The notes under the pieces: generated by a model
Told to the model about the DNA's origin: nothing
The model's input: only the letters and a program-made list of their open reading frames with translations
Database searches by the model: none
Made by a program: the position numbers and the translations under genes
Shown: in pieces, positions 54,071-63,369 of the stretch
How positions within the stretch are numbered: position 1 is the stretch's first letter
Layout of the letters: every line of letters starts with the position of its first letter
Source of the DNA: an uncultured Alphaproteobacteria bacterium
GTDB lineage: Bacteria > Pseudomonadota > Alphaproteobacteria > SP197
Reading direction: 5' to 3'
DNA length: 64,000 bases
Assembly (NCBI GenBank): GCA_958295695.1
Contig: OY282363.1
Location: 1,493,403 to 1,557,402 of the forward strand

Positions 54071-55450
54071 ATGCCTGACTTCGACTACGATCTCTTCGTC
54101 ATCGGCGGCGGGTCCGGCGGCGTGCGCGCGGCCCGGGTCTCGGCCGGGCTGGGCGCGCGCGTGGCGATCGCCGAGGAACGCTACTGGGGCGGGACCTGCG
54201 TCAACGTTGGCTGCGTGCCCAAGAAGCTCTTCAGCTACGCCGCGCATTTCGCGGAGGATTTCGCCGACGCGGCCCGCTTCGGCTGGACCGTGGGCGAACT
54301 CGGCTTCGACTGGCCGACCCTGCGCGACAACAAGACCGCCGAGATCGAGCGTCTAAACGGCGTCTACGACCGCATGTTGCGGGCGGCCGGCGTCGAACTC
54401 CTGTGGGGCCGCGCCCGCGTGGCCGATCCGCACACGGTGGAGGTCGGCGGCCGGCGGCGCACCGCGGCCCACATCCTCATCGCCGTCGGCGGCTGGCCTT
54501 ACGTGCCGGACATTCCCGGCAGGGAGCATGTCGTCACGTCGAACGAGGCGTTTTTCCTGGAGAGGCTGCCCGGCGAGATCGTCGTCGTCGGCGGCGGCTA
54601 CGTCGCGGTCGAGTTCGCCGGGATCTTCCACGGCCTCGGCGTGAAGACGACCCAGCTCTACCGCGGCCCCCTTTTCCTGCGCGGCTTCGACGACGATATC
54701 CGCGAACACCTCGCGCGCGAGATGCGCAAGAAGGGCGTCGATCTCCGCTTCGACCGCGACATCCGCGAGATCGGGAAGGAGAACGGCCGGCTCGCCGCCA
54801 CGCTCGACGACGGGAGCCGGATCGAAGCCGACACGATCATGTACGCGACCGGCCGGCGACCGCTGACCCGGGGCATCGGCCTGGAGGAGGCGGGCGTCGT
54901 CCTGGACGACGACGGCTCCATCCCCGTCGATGAGCATTTCCGCACCAGCGCGCCGTCGATCCTGGCGCTGGGCGACGCCGTGGGACGGTTCGAGCTGACG
55001 CCGGTGGCGACCGCTGAAGGCATGGCGATCGCCAGGACGCTCTTCGGCGGCCGCCCCACCGCGGTCGACTACGCCAACGTGCCGTCCGCCGTGTTCGGCC
55101 AGCCGCCGATCGGGACGGTCGGGCTCACCGAGGCCCAGGCCCGGGACCTCCACGGCGACGACCTCGACATCTACCTCTCGGAGTTCCGGCCCCTGAAGCA
55201 CACGATCTCGCTGAACGAGGAACGGACGCTGATGAAGATCGTCGCGGTGCGCGGCACCGACGCGGTGGTGGGCGTCCACATGGTGGGCCCGGACGCCGGC
55301 GAGATGATCCAGGGCTTCGCCGTGGCCCTGAAGGCCGGCGCGACCAAGGCGGTCTTCGATTCGACCGTCGGCGTCCATCCGACCAGCGCCGAGGAGTTCG
55401 TCACCATGCGCGAGGCCGTCCGCGGCGGCGCGCGGAAGGCCGCGGAGTAG
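54071..55450 (+). CDS. gor: Glutathione-disulfide reductase
   Basis: 459 residues from ATG 54071. FAD site [16 protein letters not shown], redox-active Cys pair C43/C48 in [13 protein letters not shown], the NADPH-binding [17 protein letters not shown], the FAD ATG-type stretch MYATGRRP, and C-terminal active-site His in [11 protein letters not shown]. Cysteines and length fit GR rather than dihydrolipoamide dehydrogenase. Returns GC-rich codon use after the island. It is followed 2 bp later by a chromate transporter gene. Confidence 0.92.
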   Translation: MPDFDYDLFVIGGGSGGVRAARVSAGLGARVAIAEERYWGGTCVNVGCVPKKLFSYAAHFAEDFADAARFGWTVGELGFDWPTLRDNKTAEIERLNGVYDRMLRAAGVELLWGRARVADPHTVEVGGRRRTAAHILIAVGGWPYVPDIPGREHVVTSNEAFFLERLPGEIVVVGGGYVAVEFAGIFHGLGVKTTQLYRGPLFLRGFDDDIREHLAREMRKKGVDLRFDRDIREIGKENGRLAATLDDGSRIEADTIMYATGRRPLTRGIGLEEAGVVLDDDGSIPVDEHFRTSAPSILALGDAVGRFELTPVATAEGMAIARTLFGGRPTAVDYANVPSAVFGQPPIGTVGLTEAQARDLHGDDLDIYLSEFRPLKHTISLNEERTLMKIVAVRGTDAVVGVHMVGPDAGEMIQGFAVALKAGATKAVFDSTVGVHPTSAEEFVTMREAVRGGARKAAE

Positions 55451-55452
55451 GG

Positions 55453-56880
55453 ATGCGCTCCGGGCGGGAGGAGGAGCCCGAGTCCGCGCGCCCATCGGAG
55501 GGCGCCGGGGCCGTTCGGCCGGCCTTTCCCTCGTTCGGCGAGGCTTTCCTCGTCTGGCTGCGCGTCGCGCTCCTGAGCTTCGGAGGCCCCGCCGGGCAGA
55601 TCGCCGTGATGCACCGCATCCTGGTCGAGGAGAAACGCTGGCTGGGCGAGACCCGGTTCCTGCACGCGCTCAACTTCTGCATGCTCCTGCCGGGGCCGGA
55701 GGCGCAGCAGCTCGCCGTCTATGTCGGATGGCTCATGCACCGCGCGGCGGGCGGCCTCGCGGCGGGGCTGCTCTTCATCCTGCCGGGCGCGCTCGCCATC
55801 ATGGCGCTCAGTATCGTCTACGCCCTCTACGGCCGGATCGGCGCGGTCGAGGCGCTGTTCTTCGGGCTCAAGGCCGGCGTGCTGGCCATCGTGCTCCACG
55901 CCGTCCTGCGCATCGGCGGGCGCGCCCTGGCGAGCGGCGCCCTGACGGCGGTCGCGGCGGCGTCCTTCGTCGCCCTCTTCGTCTTCGATGTCGCCTTCCC
56001 CTTCGTCATCGCGGGCGCCGCGCTCGCCGGCGCGGTCGGGCAGCGCGCCGGATGGCCCGGCTTCGCGGCGGCGGGCGATGGCGCCGGGGCGGGACCGGAC
56101 CGGTTGGCGGACCGGGACAGCGTCCTGGGCGAGAGCCCGCCAGGACACGCCAAGCGGTCCGGCCGCCCGCTGGCGGGGTTGGGCGCCGTCCTGCTGGTTC
56201 TGTGGCTGGCCCCGCCCGCCCTGCTTCTCCTGTTCCTGGGCGGAGACCACGTCTTCTCCGAGATCGCGGTGTTCTTCTCGGAGATGGCGGTCGTCACCTT
56301 CGGAGGGGCCTACGCCGTTCTGGCCTTCGTCGCCCAGGAAGCGGTGGGGAGTTACGGCTGGCTGGCGCCGGGCGAGATGCTCGACGGGCTGGGCATGGCC
56401 GAGACCACGCCCGGCCCTCTCATCATGGTCGTCCAGTTCGTCGGATTCATGGGCGCCTACCGGGACCCGGGCGCCCTCGACCCCCTTCTGGCGGGCGTCC
56501 TCGGCGGGGTCCTGACGACCTGGGTCACCTTCGCTCCCTGTTTCCTCTGGATCTTCGTCGGCGCCCCCTTCGCCGAACGGCTGCGCCGGAACCGCACGCT
56601 GTCGGCCGCCCTGGCCGCGATCACCGCCGCCGTCGTCGGGGTCGTGCTGAACCTCGCGTTCTGGTTCGCGATCCATGTCGTCTTCGCCGTCACGGAGCCT
56701 GTCGCGTTCGGTCCCGTCCGCATGGACGCGCCCGTCTGGCAAACGGTCCGGCCCGCCGCGGGCGTTCTCTGCCTGCTGGCCATCGCCGCCGCCTTCCGTT
56801 TCCGCCTGGGGCCGGTGTGGGTCCTGGCCGGCTGCGGGGGCGCGGGCCTGGCCCTCCACGCCCTCGGCGTCGGGGCCTGA
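55453..56880 (+). CDS. chrA: Chromate transporter ChrA
   Basis: 475 residues, the long (bidomain) form. Two CHR-type halves: the first with [23 protein letters not shown] and [14 protein letters not shown], the second with [19 protein letters not shown] and [18 protein letters not shown]. It exports chromate across the inner membrane. Starts 2 bp after gor, so glutathione reductase and chromate efflux are co-transcribed, a plausible redox-stress pairing. Confidence 0.92.
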   Translation: MRSGREEEPESARPSEGAGAVRPAFPSFGEAFLVWLRVALLSFGGPAGQIAVMHRILVEEKRWLGETRFLHALNFCMLLPGPEAQQLAVYVGWLMHRAAGGLAAGLLFILPGALAIMALSIVYALYGRIGAVEALFFGLKAGVLAIVLHAVLRIGGRALASGALTAVAAASFVALFVFDVAFPFVIAGAALAGAVGQRAGWPGFAAAGDGAGAGPDRLADRDSVLGESPPGHAKRSGRPLAGLGAVLLVLWLAPPALLLLFLGGDHVFSEIAVFFSEMAVVTFGGAYAVLAFVAQEAVGSYGWLAPGEMLDGLGMAETTPGPLIMVVQFVGFMGAYRDPGALDPLLAGVLGGVLTTWVTFAPCFLWIFVGAPFAERLRRNRTLSAALAAITAAVVGVVLNLAFWFAIHVVFAVTEPVAFGPVRMDAPVWQTVRPAAGVLCLLAIAAAFRFRLGPVWVLAGCGGAGLALHALGVGA

Positions 56881-56993
56881 GCGGCGAAGTTTCGCTGGAA
56901 AACCGCCGGTCCGGGGCGTATAGACCCCCGACTCCCGATCCTGTGGACAACTTGCCCGGGGCCGCGGAACCGAAGCGCGACGAGAGGCTCGCC

Positions 56994-58373
56994 ATGACCG
57001 CACGATGGGCGCCGTCGACTTGGCGCGACCTTCCCATTCAGCAAGCCCCGTCCTACCCGGACGAGGACGCCTTGGGCGCGGTCGAGGAGCGGCTCGCGAC
57101 CGCGCCGCCGCTGGTGTTCGCCGGCGAGGCGCGCAATCTGAAGCGCGCGCTGGCGAACGTGGCCTCCGGCGACGCCTTCCTGCTGCAGGGCGGCGACTGC
57201 GCCGAGAGTTTCGCGGAGTTCCACCCCGACAACATCCGCGACACGTTCCGCGTATTGCTCCAGATGGCGGTGGTGCTGACGTTCGGCGCGGCCTGTCCGG
57301 TGGTGAAGGTGGGCCGCATGGCGGGCCAGTTCGCCAAGCCGCGCTCGGCGCCGACCGAGAGCCAAGGCGATGTCGAGCTGCCGAGCTACCGGGGCGACAT
57401 CGTCAACGGCATCGAGTTCGACGAGGCCGCGCGCGCGCCGGACCCCCAGCGCATCCTGCGCGCCTACCACCAGGCCGCCTCGACGCTGAACCTGTTGCGC
57501 GCCTTCGCCCAGGGCGGTTTCGCCGACCTCCACCGGGTGTCCGCGTGGAACAACGACTTCGTCGCCGACAGCCCCCAGGGCCACCGCTACGCCCGGATGG
57601 CCGAACGCATCCAGGAGGCGCTGGCCTTCATGGAAGCCTGCGGGCTCACGCCCGAAAGCGCGCCGCAGATGCGCGAGACCGAGTTCTACACCTCGCACGA
57701 GGCGCTCCTGCTGAACTACGAGCAGGCCATGACCCGCGTCGATTCGGCGACGGGCGACTGGTACGACACCTCGGCCCACATGCTCTGGATCGGCGACCGC
57801 ACGCGCCAGCCAGGCCACGCCCATGTCGAGTTCCTGCGCGGGGTGAAGAACCCGGTCGGGCTGAAGTGCGGGCCGTCGCTCGACCCCGACCGGCTGATCC
57901 GCCTGATCGACATCCTCAACCCGGCGAACGAGCCCGGACGGCTGACGCTGATCGCGCGCATGGGCGCCGGGCGGGTCGAGGAGGGCCTGCCGCCGCTGAT
58001 CCGCGCCGTCGAGCGGGAAGGGCGCGCGGTCGTGTGGTCGTGCGATCCCATGCACGGCAACACGATCAAGGCCTCGAACGGGTTCAAGACCCGGCCGTTC
58101 GACCGCATCCTCGCCGAGGCGAGGGGGTTCTTCGCGGTCCATCGCGCCGAGGGCACGCACGCCGGCGGCGTCCATTTCGAGATGACCGGCAAGGACGTGA
58201 CCGAATGCCTGGGCGGCGCGCAGGCCATCCGCGACGACGATCTGTCGAGCCGCTACCACACCCACTGCGACCCGCGCCTCAACGCGAGCCAGGCGCTCGA
58301 GCTCGCCTTCCTGATCGCCGAACAGCTCCGCGCCGAGCGCGGCGAGACGGTGAAGGCCGCGGCGGCGCAGTAG
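56994..58373 (+). CDS. Class II 3-deoxy-7-phosphoheptulonate synthase
   Basis: 459 residues from ATG 56994, the class II (AroAII) form. Marks: [17 protein letters not shown] with the metal Cys, [53 protein letters not shown] region, KCGPSLDP, and the C-terminal [20 protein letters not shown] and [14 protein letters not shown] (metal Glu and Asp). It condenses PEP and erythrose-4-phosphate, the first shikimate step. The AT-rich three-gene island begins 40 bp beyond its stop. Confidence 0.95.
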   Translation: MTARWAPSTWRDLPIQQAPSYPDEDALGAVEERLATAPPLVFAGEARNLKRALANVASGDAFLLQGGDCAESFAEFHPDNIRDTFRVLLQMAVVLTFGAACPVVKVGRMAGQFAKPRSAPTESQGDVELPSYRGDIVNGIEFDEAARAPDPQRILRAYHQAASTLNLLRAFAQGGFADLHRVSAWNNDFVADSPQGHRYARMAERIQEALAFMEACGLTPESAPQMRETEFYTSHEALLLNYEQAMTRVDSATGDWYDTSAHMLWIGDRTRQPGHAHVEFLRGVKNPVGLKCGPSLDPDRLIRLIDILNPANEPGRLTLIARMGAGRVEEGLPPLIRAVEREGRAVVWSCDPMHGNTIKASNGFKTRPFDRILAEARGFFAVHRAEGTHAGGVHFEMTGKDVTECLGGAQAIRDDDLSSRYHTHCDPRLNASQALELAFLIAEQLRAERGETVKAAAAQ

Positions 58374-58412
58374 CGGGCTGGCGTCAATCCATCACAACTT
58401 CGGAAAATCGGC

Positions 58413-60527
58413 ATGGCAAGTAATGATGGGGCCGGGCTCGTCGATGAGCTGGTCGACGACGTCCAGAGAAATCTGAATTTTCGCGACGAGTCCGCGCGGG
58501 TCGGCGCAGTCTACACCATGAACTATCAATCCGCGACCGTCGCCACCTACGACTACGATAGAGAGCGGGCGGGTGGCCTTCCAAAAGGTGGATTCCTGGT
58601 TGCTGCGGAACCGCAGGGAGACAATGGTTTCATCCTGCTTCGAATCTTGAAAGAGGCCAGACTCCCGAACGCGGTTGCGAACGACCAGACCCGGCAACAG
58701 GCTATCGAAAGGGCTGGCAACGAGGGACCATGGGCGAAGGAACTCGACACATGGATAGCGAACCAAGTTTCGCTTCACGGGATTGAATGCAGGATCCTCG
58801 GCACGTTCATCGATCAGGACGATGGGACTTTGAGGTTCGCCGAAGATACAGACAATTTTTTCTCCGTGAACAATCTCATGGTCTGGAAACCCGGCGTACG
58901 AACCCTCAAAGGAATTGTTAACTATCGCCACCGAAGGAATGAGGTCGCGGAGGCTGATCGCAAGAAAGTGGGCATAACCCGGTTCGCTGTAGCGGAACGC
59001 GAATCTGCGACACGAGTGCCTTTTCTACTCGATCCGACTGATCTCCTGCGGCGGCGCACTGTCTACCTCGGCATGTCGAGATCTGGCAAGTCTAACGCTA
59101 TGAAAATTACTGCGGAGGCGATCTATCGTCTCAGAGAGAGCGATCAAGCGGTTCGGATAGGTCAGCTGATTTTCGATCCCAACGGCGAGTATGCCCAAGA
59201 CAATCCCCAAGACGGCCCCGGTCTGCACAGGATTCACGAGGCGGTTGGCTTGCAGCGAGGCGTCGAAGTCGAGACCTACGGAATCTTCAGTCCCCCGACC
59301 GATCCTGATCGCACGATCATGAAGATAAATTTCTTCGGCGGTCCGTTCCCAAGTCAGTGGGACGAAACAGCCGTGGCGAGTGCCCTCGATCAAATGCTGG
59401 CAGGGCGCGACATCGTCACAGCTCAGATGGCTGATGAGACGTCGCGATACACGTCGGCATTCCGGGATGCGGATTTGTCACTACCTGATAACGCCGTGCA
59501 TAACCGCGGTGCACAGATCAGGTATAAGCGATCAGTACTAGTCTACCAGACAGCTCTCGTTGCTGCGGGTTTTTCGCCTCCGACTTGGCAACCTTCTATT
59601 CAAGGTTTGTTCAGCCAAGATTTCATCGCGGCACTGGATCCGGAACAAAATCAGAAATCCAGCAATGCAGATGGATACGGCAGGGCGTATGCCATTCTGT
59701 CCAATGAACATAGCCAAGTTTCATGGGGTGCACTCCAAACAGTTTTTGAAGCCCTCAACCTCTTCGTATCTGACAACCAGAGCGCTTACCGTACTTTCAA
59801 CACTAACTATATTTCGAAACCCAATGGATCCGGTGAAAGCTGGGCGGAGCCGCGGTTGACCAGTCTGTTGATGATTTTTCAGACCCACAACGGCCCGAGA
59901 TCGTTCCAAGGCGTGAGAGAGCAGCACGACCCGTCTTCACCTCTCGATTATGCTGAAAGCGTCGTCAACGATCTGAATGTGGGCAAACTGGTGATCGTCG
60001 ATCAGTCGACTGGCAATCCGGAGATGAATAGGCGTGCTGCTGAACGAATCATGTGGCGTGTTTTCCAGAGCCAGCAGAACAAGTTCCGGACTGCTGCCGC
60101 GGCAGGCGATGATGGTATCCCGTTGCCAGGCATCCTTGTCTATCTCGAGGAAGCTCATAACCTCCTTCCCCGCGCAGGAATGGCGGATGTCTTGCGCACG
60201 GTATGGGCGCGAGCGGCGAAGGAAGGGAGTAAGATGAACATCGGCATGGTTCTGGCAACGCAAGCGCCGTCGTCGATTATGCCCGAAATCCTTAGCGAAA
60301 CCGACAACTGGATTCTCGCCTATCTCAATTCCCAGAACGAGCGCAAAGTAATTGCGGGTTATATGGATTTCGAAGACTTTCTTGAGCAGATTGGAAAGGT
60401 TAGTGAGCCCGGATTCGTGAGAGTCCGAACGTTATCTCTCGCCTACACAGTTCCGATACAGTTCGAAAAGTTCAAATTAAGACTTCCGAATTTGACAGGT
60501 GGTGAAGACCATGCCGTATCTGGATGA
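58413..60527 (+). CDS. HerA-type ATPase of a HerA-NurA-methyltransferase operon
   Basis: 704 residues. N-terminal HAS-barrel-like region (GAVYTMNYQSATVATYD onward), then a FtsK/HerA ATPase: Walker A GMSRSGKS at 220-227, Walker B ILVYLEEAHNLLP around 574-586, and the sensor region NIGMVLATQAPSSI. HerA hexamers pump DNA and cooperate with NurA nuclease. The stop overlaps the NurA-type start (17 bp). AT-richer than the flanking chromosome. Long inserts between the Walker motifs (240-570) are unlike typical HerA. Confidence 0.88.
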   Translation: MASNDGAGLVDELVDDVQRNLNFRDESARVGAVYTMNYQSATVATYDYDRERAGGLPKGGFLVAAEPQGDNGFILLRILKEARLPNAVANDQTRQQAIERAGNEGPWAKELDTWIANQVSLHGIECRILGTFIDQDDGTLRFAEDTDNFFSVNNLMVWKPGVRTLKGIVNYRHRRNEVAEADRKKVGITRFAVAERESATRVPFLLDPTDLLRRRTVYLGMSRSGKSNAMKITAEAIYRLRESDQAVRIGQLIFDPNGEYAQDNPQDGPGLHRIHEAVGLQRGVEVETYGIFSPPTDPDRTIMKINFFGGPFPSQWDETAVASALDQMLAGRDIVTAQMADETSRYTSAFRDADLSLPDNAVHNRGAQIRYKRSVLVYQTALVAAGFSPPTWQPSIQGLFSQDFIAALDPEQNQKSSNADGYGRAYAILSNEHSQVSWGALQTVFEALNLFVSDNQSAYRTFNTNYISKPNGSGESWAEPRLTSLLMIFQTHNGPRSFQGVREQHDPSSPLDYAESVVNDLNVGKLVIVDQSTGNPEMNRRAAERIMWRVFQSQQNKFRTAAAAGDDGIPLPGILVYLEEAHNLLPRAGMADVLRTVWARAAKEGSKMNIGMVLATQAPSSIMPEILSETDNWILAYLNSQNERKVIAGYMDFEDFLEQIGKVSEPGFVRVRTLSLAYTVPIQFEKFKLRLPNLTGGEDHAVSG

Positions 60528-61827
60528 GCGTGCCGGGTTAGCGTCGATTCTCGCAATCGCCAAGAGAGGAGTCGTCGACGAATTCCGCAATCGGCTTGTC
60601 GAACGACATGATGGAACGCCGCTGTCGCTGCCAGCGTTTGAGGCCATACCGCACGGGCGTGCGCGCCAGCACGTCGTGGCAATCGACGGTTCAAACATCT
60701 ACGAGCCGATTCCAGGCGCTCTTCCCTGCACGGAGGCGGGGCTCGTCTCTCTCGGGATCGTCGTGATCGATACGGTAAAGCTGTTTTCCCTGCCGCGTCT
60801 TCCTGCGAGCCACGCCGTTAATCCGAGGGAGCTCAAGGATACGGAGAAGGGCCAAGTCATGGGCACCATGCTTCCCGGGCGGAATGCCGCGAGACGCGAT
60901 GGCGCCAGCCCTCGTCAGTGGTTTCGGGAAATGATCGACAGAGAGCTCAGGGATGTCCGGTTTGGTGATGAGAGCTTTGCGGAGACACTGGAGGCTCTGC
61001 TTGTGAACAACCGGAAAATCAGCTGCCCTGCGGTGGATTGCACGAAACGGCAGGTCGTCGTGACAGGCCCCGACGCGATGTCAGAATGCCCAGCATGCGG
61101 ATTGCCGATCTTACTGGCCGATGGATTGCGCATCCACGAACAGTTCGACGAGACCAAGCCAGCGGTGGAGTGTCATTCGCGTTTCCGGGACACTCTTGAA
61201 ATCCTCGCCCTCATGAACATCTTGCGTTACCTCGTCAAAACTAGGGAAGGCAGGGATGCGATTGCGAATACGGCCTTTGTTCTAGATGGCTCATTGGCCG
61301 CATTTGGGACGATTGCAGTTCTCGCTAGAGCCGTCCACGATGAATTGCGTCGGATTCAGAAGTGCTTGCATGGCGAACGGATCGAACTTCTCGTGATGTC
61401 AGGCGTGAAGTCAGGTCCCTTCGTTGAACACTTCTCGGAACTTGACCGTGCGCCTGAACCAGACCGGCGAATCCCGGCCGGTCGCTACTACCTTCCTGAC
61501 AACAGTTACGTTCGTGAGAACATCGTGGCCGGTGGCCCAGATGAACCAGGGCCGTGGAGTGAGCTTACCTACTTCGGACGTCCTATTTTCCTGAAGACGG
61601 TGCAAGACCAGCGACTCGTGCTCAATCTCGCGCAGCCGGAAGCCGATCCGCCGCTCACCGAGGCGTTGCCTCCTCGTGCTCTGGCGGATGCCTTGGCGAC
61701 AGCCGGTCCCTTGGGTGTTGGTGCTCATCAGTTCCAGCCTCTGCGGCGCGTTCATGCGCAGGCCGCCATTCCGTTGCGTGCCGGCACCGACCTCATCCGC
61801 AGCCTAGTGCCCAGGGTGGGCTCATGA
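60511..61827 (+). CDS. NurA-type nuclease with predicted zinc-binding insert
   Basis: 438 residues from ATG 60511 (GTG 60499 possible). NurA motifs: the metal Asp59 in VVAIDGS and a second Asp259 in AFVLDGSLAAFGT, RNase-H-like. A segment with C172, C177, C193 and C196 (CPxCG) suggests a zinc-ribbon insert between the two motifs. NurA is the 5'-3' nuclease partner of HerA in archaea. Overlaps both neighbours: 17 bp with HerA and ATGA with the methyltransferase. Confidence 0.85.
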   Translation: MPYLDERAGLASILAIAKRGVVDEFRNRLVERHDGTPLSLPAFEAIPHGRARQHVVAIDGSNIYEPIPGALPCTEAGLVSLGIVVIDTVKLFSLPRLPASHAVNPRELKDTEKGQVMGTMLPGRNAARRDGASPRQWFREMIDRELRDVRFGDESFAETLEALLVNNRKISCPAVDCTKRQVVVTGPDAMSECPACGLPILLADGLRIHEQFDETKPAVECHSRFRDTLEILALMNILRYLVKTREGRDAIANTAFVLDGSLAAFGTIAVLARAVHDELRRIQKCLHGERIELLVMSGVKSGPFVEHFSELDRAPEPDRRIPAGRYYLPDNSYVRENIVAGGPDEPGPWSELTYFGRPIFLKTVQDQRLVLNLAQPEADPPLTEALPPRALADALATAGPLGVGAHQFQPLRRVHAQAAIPLRAGTDLIRSLVPRVGS

Positions 61828-62975
61828 TCGAACAGCCACCTTGGCCCTATGCCTCGGCGGAACGCCGATGGTACGGGATGGGCCGGTACTACGCGATGTT
61901 TCCCTCCCGGTTTGCCTTCGATGCGATCAACGGGCTCACACGAGCTGGTGATCGTGTGCTCGATCCATTCTGCGGGCGAGGAAACGCCCCCTTTACCGCA
62001 GCTGTCATGGGCCGGCCCAGCCTTGGCGTCGACATCAACCCGATTGCGTGGCTTTACACGGCAGTGAAGCTCAGTCCAGACCCAAAACCGGGTCGTGTTG
62101 TGAGGCGCCTAGAGGCCATCGGTCGCGCGGCGAGGACAAATGATCGCCGATCCCGAAGCGGGTTCGAGACAATGGCGTGGTCGCCCGATGTGCGGGCTTT
62201 CCTCAAGGCGGCGCGGCGGGAACTCGACTGGCGCTTTTCGGTGACGGATCGTACTCTGATGGCTTTTGTAGTGCATCATATGCAAGACAAACGGGGCCAC
62301 GGTCTTTCAAACGCTTTGTGGCCCACGATTGCGTGCTCGCCACACTACGCTGTTCGTTGGTGGGCGGGACATGGCTTGACACACCCGCCGGATGTCGACC
62401 CAGTCGCTGTTTTGGGAGACAAAATCCGAAGAAGGTATGCTTATGGGACGCCGTCGCAATCCGACGGGAAAGCCGTGCTGGGCGATGCTGCAAGTGTGCT
62501 GCAGAGCCACGTTTCTCTGGTAGCAAAACTTCTAATCACGTCCCCTCCATACAAGGGAGTCACAGATTACTGGAACGACCACTGGATCCGTCTCTGGGCA
62601 CTGGGGCAATCCTTAAAGAAAGACTGGAAACGTGCAACGAGATACGAGAATCAGAATGTCTACTGCAATCTTCTGAAGCGAGTTTTCACGCAGTCGAAAC
62701 GACATCTCACGGACGATGCCTTTATTCTCGTGCGCAGTGATCGCCGACACCGGACAGCGGAGATCTGCAGAGAAATTCTCCAACAAACATGGCCTAAGAA
62801 ATGTCTTTTCATTCGGAAGAGTGATGCTCAATTTGAAGGAGTTTCTATGTACCACGGTCGTGGCGGAAGCAAAGCACAAGAACTTGATTTCCTTCTTGTA
62901 TCCGATAATATTCCCATATGGATGAAGACTGCAGGATTCGTGGAATGTTATGATCGGCTATCTTATCTTAAATGA
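61824..62975 (+). CDS. DNA amino-methyltransferase (N4-C/N6-A type)
   Basis: 383 residues from ATG 61824 (overlapping the NurA stop). SAM motif I LDPFCGRGN at 46-54, motif II-like VDINPIAW, and catalytic motif IV SPPY at 240-243 (LLITSPPYKGVTDYW). Motif I precedes motif IV by about 190 residues, so the intervening region may serve as a target-recognition domain (alpha-type order). SPPY fits m4C or m6A. It would mark host DNA in a HerA-NurA-based system; no canonical restriction enzyme is nearby. Confidence 0.88.
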   Translation: MIEQPPWPYASAERRWYGMGRYYAMFPSRFAFDAINGLTRAGDRVLDPFCGRGNAPFTAAVMGRPSLGVDINPIAWLYTAVKLSPDPKPGRVVRRLEAIGRAARTNDRRSRSGFETMAWSPDVRAFLKAARRELDWRFSVTDRTLMAFVVHHMQDKRGHGLSNALWPTIACSPHYAVRWWAGHGLTHPPDVDPVAVLGDKIRRRYAYGTPSQSDGKAVLGDAASVLQSHVSLVAKLLITSPPYKGVTDYWNDHWIRLWALGQSLKKDWKRATRYENQNVYCNLLKRVFTQSKRHLTDDAFILVRSDRRHRTAEICREILQQTWPKKCLFIRKSDAQFEGVSMYHGRGGSKAQELDFLLVSDNIPIWMKTAGFVECYDRLSYLK

Positions 62976-63369
62976 AAAAACAAGAACAGGTACGATATCG
63001 ATATGAACTGAATAGGATGGATACCGAACCCTCTGCACTTGTCATCGCGATCACTGTAGGTGCGCCTACCGGAAGATGAAACATTTTGGACACGGACCTC
63101 GATGGGGGCGATTTTCACATGATAGTTCTCCCGATTCTAATTGCAGCTGAGGAGCGAGCGGTTGAGAACTCTGTTCCTCTGCAACCGGGTATGGGAAGAA
63201 TAGAAACTCTTTGTCAGTCAGTTGGCACCGTTAGGTGCGTCGTTGCGGGTTCTCCCTCTCCCAGACGGGAGAGGCTTGCCCCGGACCTGATCCGGGGGGC
63301 GGGCGAGAGGCGGTCGGGTGCCGCCTCGTCCCGATGATTCCTGCCGGGACCGGAAAGGGAGCCAGGTCG
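62976..63369. other. Island boundary region
   Basis: 394 bp. AT-rich to about 63230, then GC-rich. No gene recognised; the short frame at 63086-63337 is not convincing. It includes the repeat at 63255-63297. Confidence 0.55.
63255..63297. repeat. Paired palindromes at the island edge
   Basis: CCTCTCCC-AGAC-GGGAGAGG (63255-63274) and CCCCGGA-CCTGA-TCCGGGG (63279-63297), two back-to-back hairpins typical of alphaproteobacterial intergenic repeats. They mark the return to normal composition; a terminator role is possible. Confidence 0.6.

Noticed and set aside
63086..63337. 83-residue frame after the methyltransferase
   Set aside because: It runs through a palindromic repeat, has weak start context and matches no family.
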